Of a stretch of 64,000 bases of DNA, positions 62,906 to 64,000 are shown piece by piece. Source of the stretch: an uncultured Bacteroidales bacterium. GTDB lineage: Bacteria > Bacteroidota > Bacteroidia > Bacteroidales > UBA932. Position 1 is the first letter of the stretch, and every line of letters starts with the position of its first letter. The stretch is taken from the NCBI GenBank assembly GCA_944323805.1, contig CALUTW010000003.1, positions 84,594 to 148,593 on the forward strand. Direction: 5' to 3'. The position numbers and the translations under genes were made by a program. The notes under the pieces are model-generated. The model did no database searches, was not told where the DNA came from, and saw nothing but the letters and a program-made list of their open reading frames with translations.

Positions 62906-63961
62906 TTATATTGATTCCATGCTTCCTGCAGGAGTTATCGCTATTTTTATGACACCGTCAAGCCTGTTCTCGAATATCTCATAGGCTTCGTCAATCCTGT
63001 CCAGCGGGAATGTGTGTGTTATAAGCGGTGTCGTGTCTATCTTGCCTTCGGATATCAGCCGCAGGATCTCGTCGCAGTCGCATCCGTCCACGCCTCCTGT
63101 CTTGAAGATAAGGTTCTTGCCGTACATGTCAGGCAATGGAAGTATCTGAGGCCTGTCATACATGGCAACGATTGTGACAATAGCATTCGGCCGTGCGCAT
63201 TCCCATGCCAGTCTGAATGTCTCTTCCGTACCGGCGACTTCCAGTACGACATCCGCACCTCCGTGTCTGCTGTGCTCCATGACAAATTCCCTGCAGGTGT
63301 CTGGGCCTGTAACCAGTACATCCGGATAATGCTTCCGTATGAAATCCGAGCGTGCCGGATCCTTCTCGCATATGATAATCCGTTCCGGCCGCTTAAGCAT
63401 TGCGCAGAGCAATGTACATACTCCGGTTGGCCCCGCTCCGATGATAAGTACTGTGTCTTCTTCCGATATTCCGGAGATTCTTGATGCCCAGAACCCGGTG
63501 GCAAGTATGTCGCCGGTAAAGAGGGCCTGTCTGTCGCTGACATTCTCCGGAATCAGACTAAGTCCCTGGTCCGCATGCGGGACCCTGACCAGTGCGGCCT
63601 GCCCTCCGTCTATCCTGCATCCGAGAGCCCATCCTCCATCCGGGTCGGTGCAGTTGTTCACATATCCGTGCCGGCAGAAAAAGCATTCCCCGCAGAAGGT
63701 CTCCACATTCACGGCGACCCTGTCTCCCGGCCGGACCTTATGTACATCGCTTCCGACCTGTTCGACTATCCCGACCATTTCATGTCCGACAGTAATGCCC
63801 GGAACTGCACGTGGTACACTGCCGTGCTTTATGTGTATGTCGCTTGTGCAGATGCTCCCGAGGGTTATCCTCACTATGGCGTCCCTGGTGTCTGAAAGTT
63901 CCGGTTCCGGCTTTTCTCTCAGCTCGAAAAGCCCTTTCTTCACATAAGTATATGCAAGCAT
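62906..63961 (-). CDS. zinc-dependent alcohol/polyol dehydrogenase (MDR family)
   Basis: The product has 351 residues from the ATG at 63961; a frame from 63988 starts at the promoter box and is rejected. The catalytic zinc site is GSICTSDIHIKHG and GHEMVGIVEQVG; the structural zinc cysteines are CGECFFCRHGYVNNC. The nucleotide-binding motif is VLIIGAGPTGVCTLLCAM with E of IICEKDPARS pointing to NAD. The substrate, a secondary alcohol or polyol, cannot be read. It is first in the operon with the glutaredoxin-like and DUF169-PAS genes. Confidence 0.93.
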   Translation of the reverse strand: MLAYTYVKKGLFELREKPEPELSDTRDAIVRITLGSICTSDIHIKHGSVPRAVPGITVGHEMVGIVEQVGSDVHKVRPGDRVAVNVETFCGECFFCRHGYVNNCTDPDGGWALGCRIDGGQAALVRVPHADQGLSLIPENVSDRQALFTGDILATGFWASRISGISEEDTVLIIGAGPTGVCTLLCAMLKRPERIIICEKDPARSDFIRKHYPDVLVTGPDTCREFVMEHSRHGGADVVLEVAGTEETFRLAWECARPNAIVTIVAMYDRPQILPLPDMYGKNLIFKTGGVDGCDCDEILRLISEGKIDTTPLITHTFPLDRIDEAYEIFENRLDGVIKIAITPAGSMESI

Positions 63962-63985
63962 GACTCCTTTTCCCCCTATATTCGG

Positions 63986-63993
63986 CAAATATA
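63986..63993 (-). promoter_or_regulatory. -7 box for the dehydrogenase operon
   Basis: The minus strand reads TATATTTG, a full match to TAnnTTTG, 25-32 bases before the start at 63961. The -33 region would lie at or beyond the right edge of the window. Confidence 0.6.
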
Positions 63994-64000
63994 GGAAGAA

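Overview
The window is chromosomal DNA from a member of the phylum Bacteroidota, most likely a gut-type Bacteroidales. The signs are a SusC/SusD pair, at least twelve promoters with the Bacteroides-type -7 box TAnnTTTG, many Cys-type lipoproteins, few Shine-Dalgarno sites, and moderate GC with heavy use of AGG arginine codons. The genus cannot be fixed from the sequence alone. No tRNA, rRNA, insertion sequence, integrase, CRISPR array or prophage was seen. Coding density is very high; the only gene-free stretch near 300 bases (29602-29915) is filled by two promoters and an FMN riboswitch.

Left third (1-24.9 kb), mainly housekeeping. The end of a glycine-cleavage operon (gcvPB, lpdA) is followed by two odd periplasmic proteins: an M23/LytM-like protein without metal ligands and a HExxH protease. 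Next come a uracil-DNA-glycosylase-superfamily gene, topoisomerase III, an aldose-1-epimerase, a CobW-type metal GTPase and a TauE-type permease. A multidrug/ABC-2 efflux operon (TolC, HlyD, two ATPases, two permeases, then rmuC) is split after tolC by a three-gene restriction-modification cassette (C5 methylase, N6-adenine methylase, HNH nuclease). Then follows a minus-strand redox module: AraC regulator, NapH/NapG-like polyferredoxin, Tat-type Fe-S aldo/keto reductase.

Middle (24.9-34.8 kb). A Bcr-type drug exporter stands opposite trpS, menA and a CPBP protease. An HD phosphohydrolase is divergent from a riboflavin operon, ribD-ribE-ribBA-ribH, which an FMN riboswitch with a clear intrinsic terminator controls. 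That operon looks more like the Bacillota type than the usual Bacteroidales one. Superoxide dismutase and a small TonB-like protein follow.

Right half (34.8-61.5 kb), a large polysaccharide utilisation locus for acetylated galacto-/glucomannan. One arm (minus) carries a mannobiose/cellobiose 2-epimerase and an SGNH acetylesterase. An AraC regulator sits between the arms. The other arm is a probable 21.6-kb operon: GH5-CE7 fusion, SusC, SusD, two TIG-domain surface lipoproteins, GH26, GH3, GH26, GH130, GPH-type sugar transporter, GH5-GH36 fusion. Together they would deacetylate and cut mannan at the surface, import oligosaccharides, strip galactose and glucose in the periplasm, move mannobiose into the cytoplasm, epimerise it to mannosyl-glucose and phosphorolyse it to mannose 1-phosphate. 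A 9-base word, AAGTATCAT, occurs in both regulatory gaps and is a candidate site for the AraC protein. The window closes with a dienelactone-hydrolase-like gene and a minus-strand operon of zinc alcohol dehydrogenase, a glutaredoxin-like protein and a DUF169-PAS fusion.
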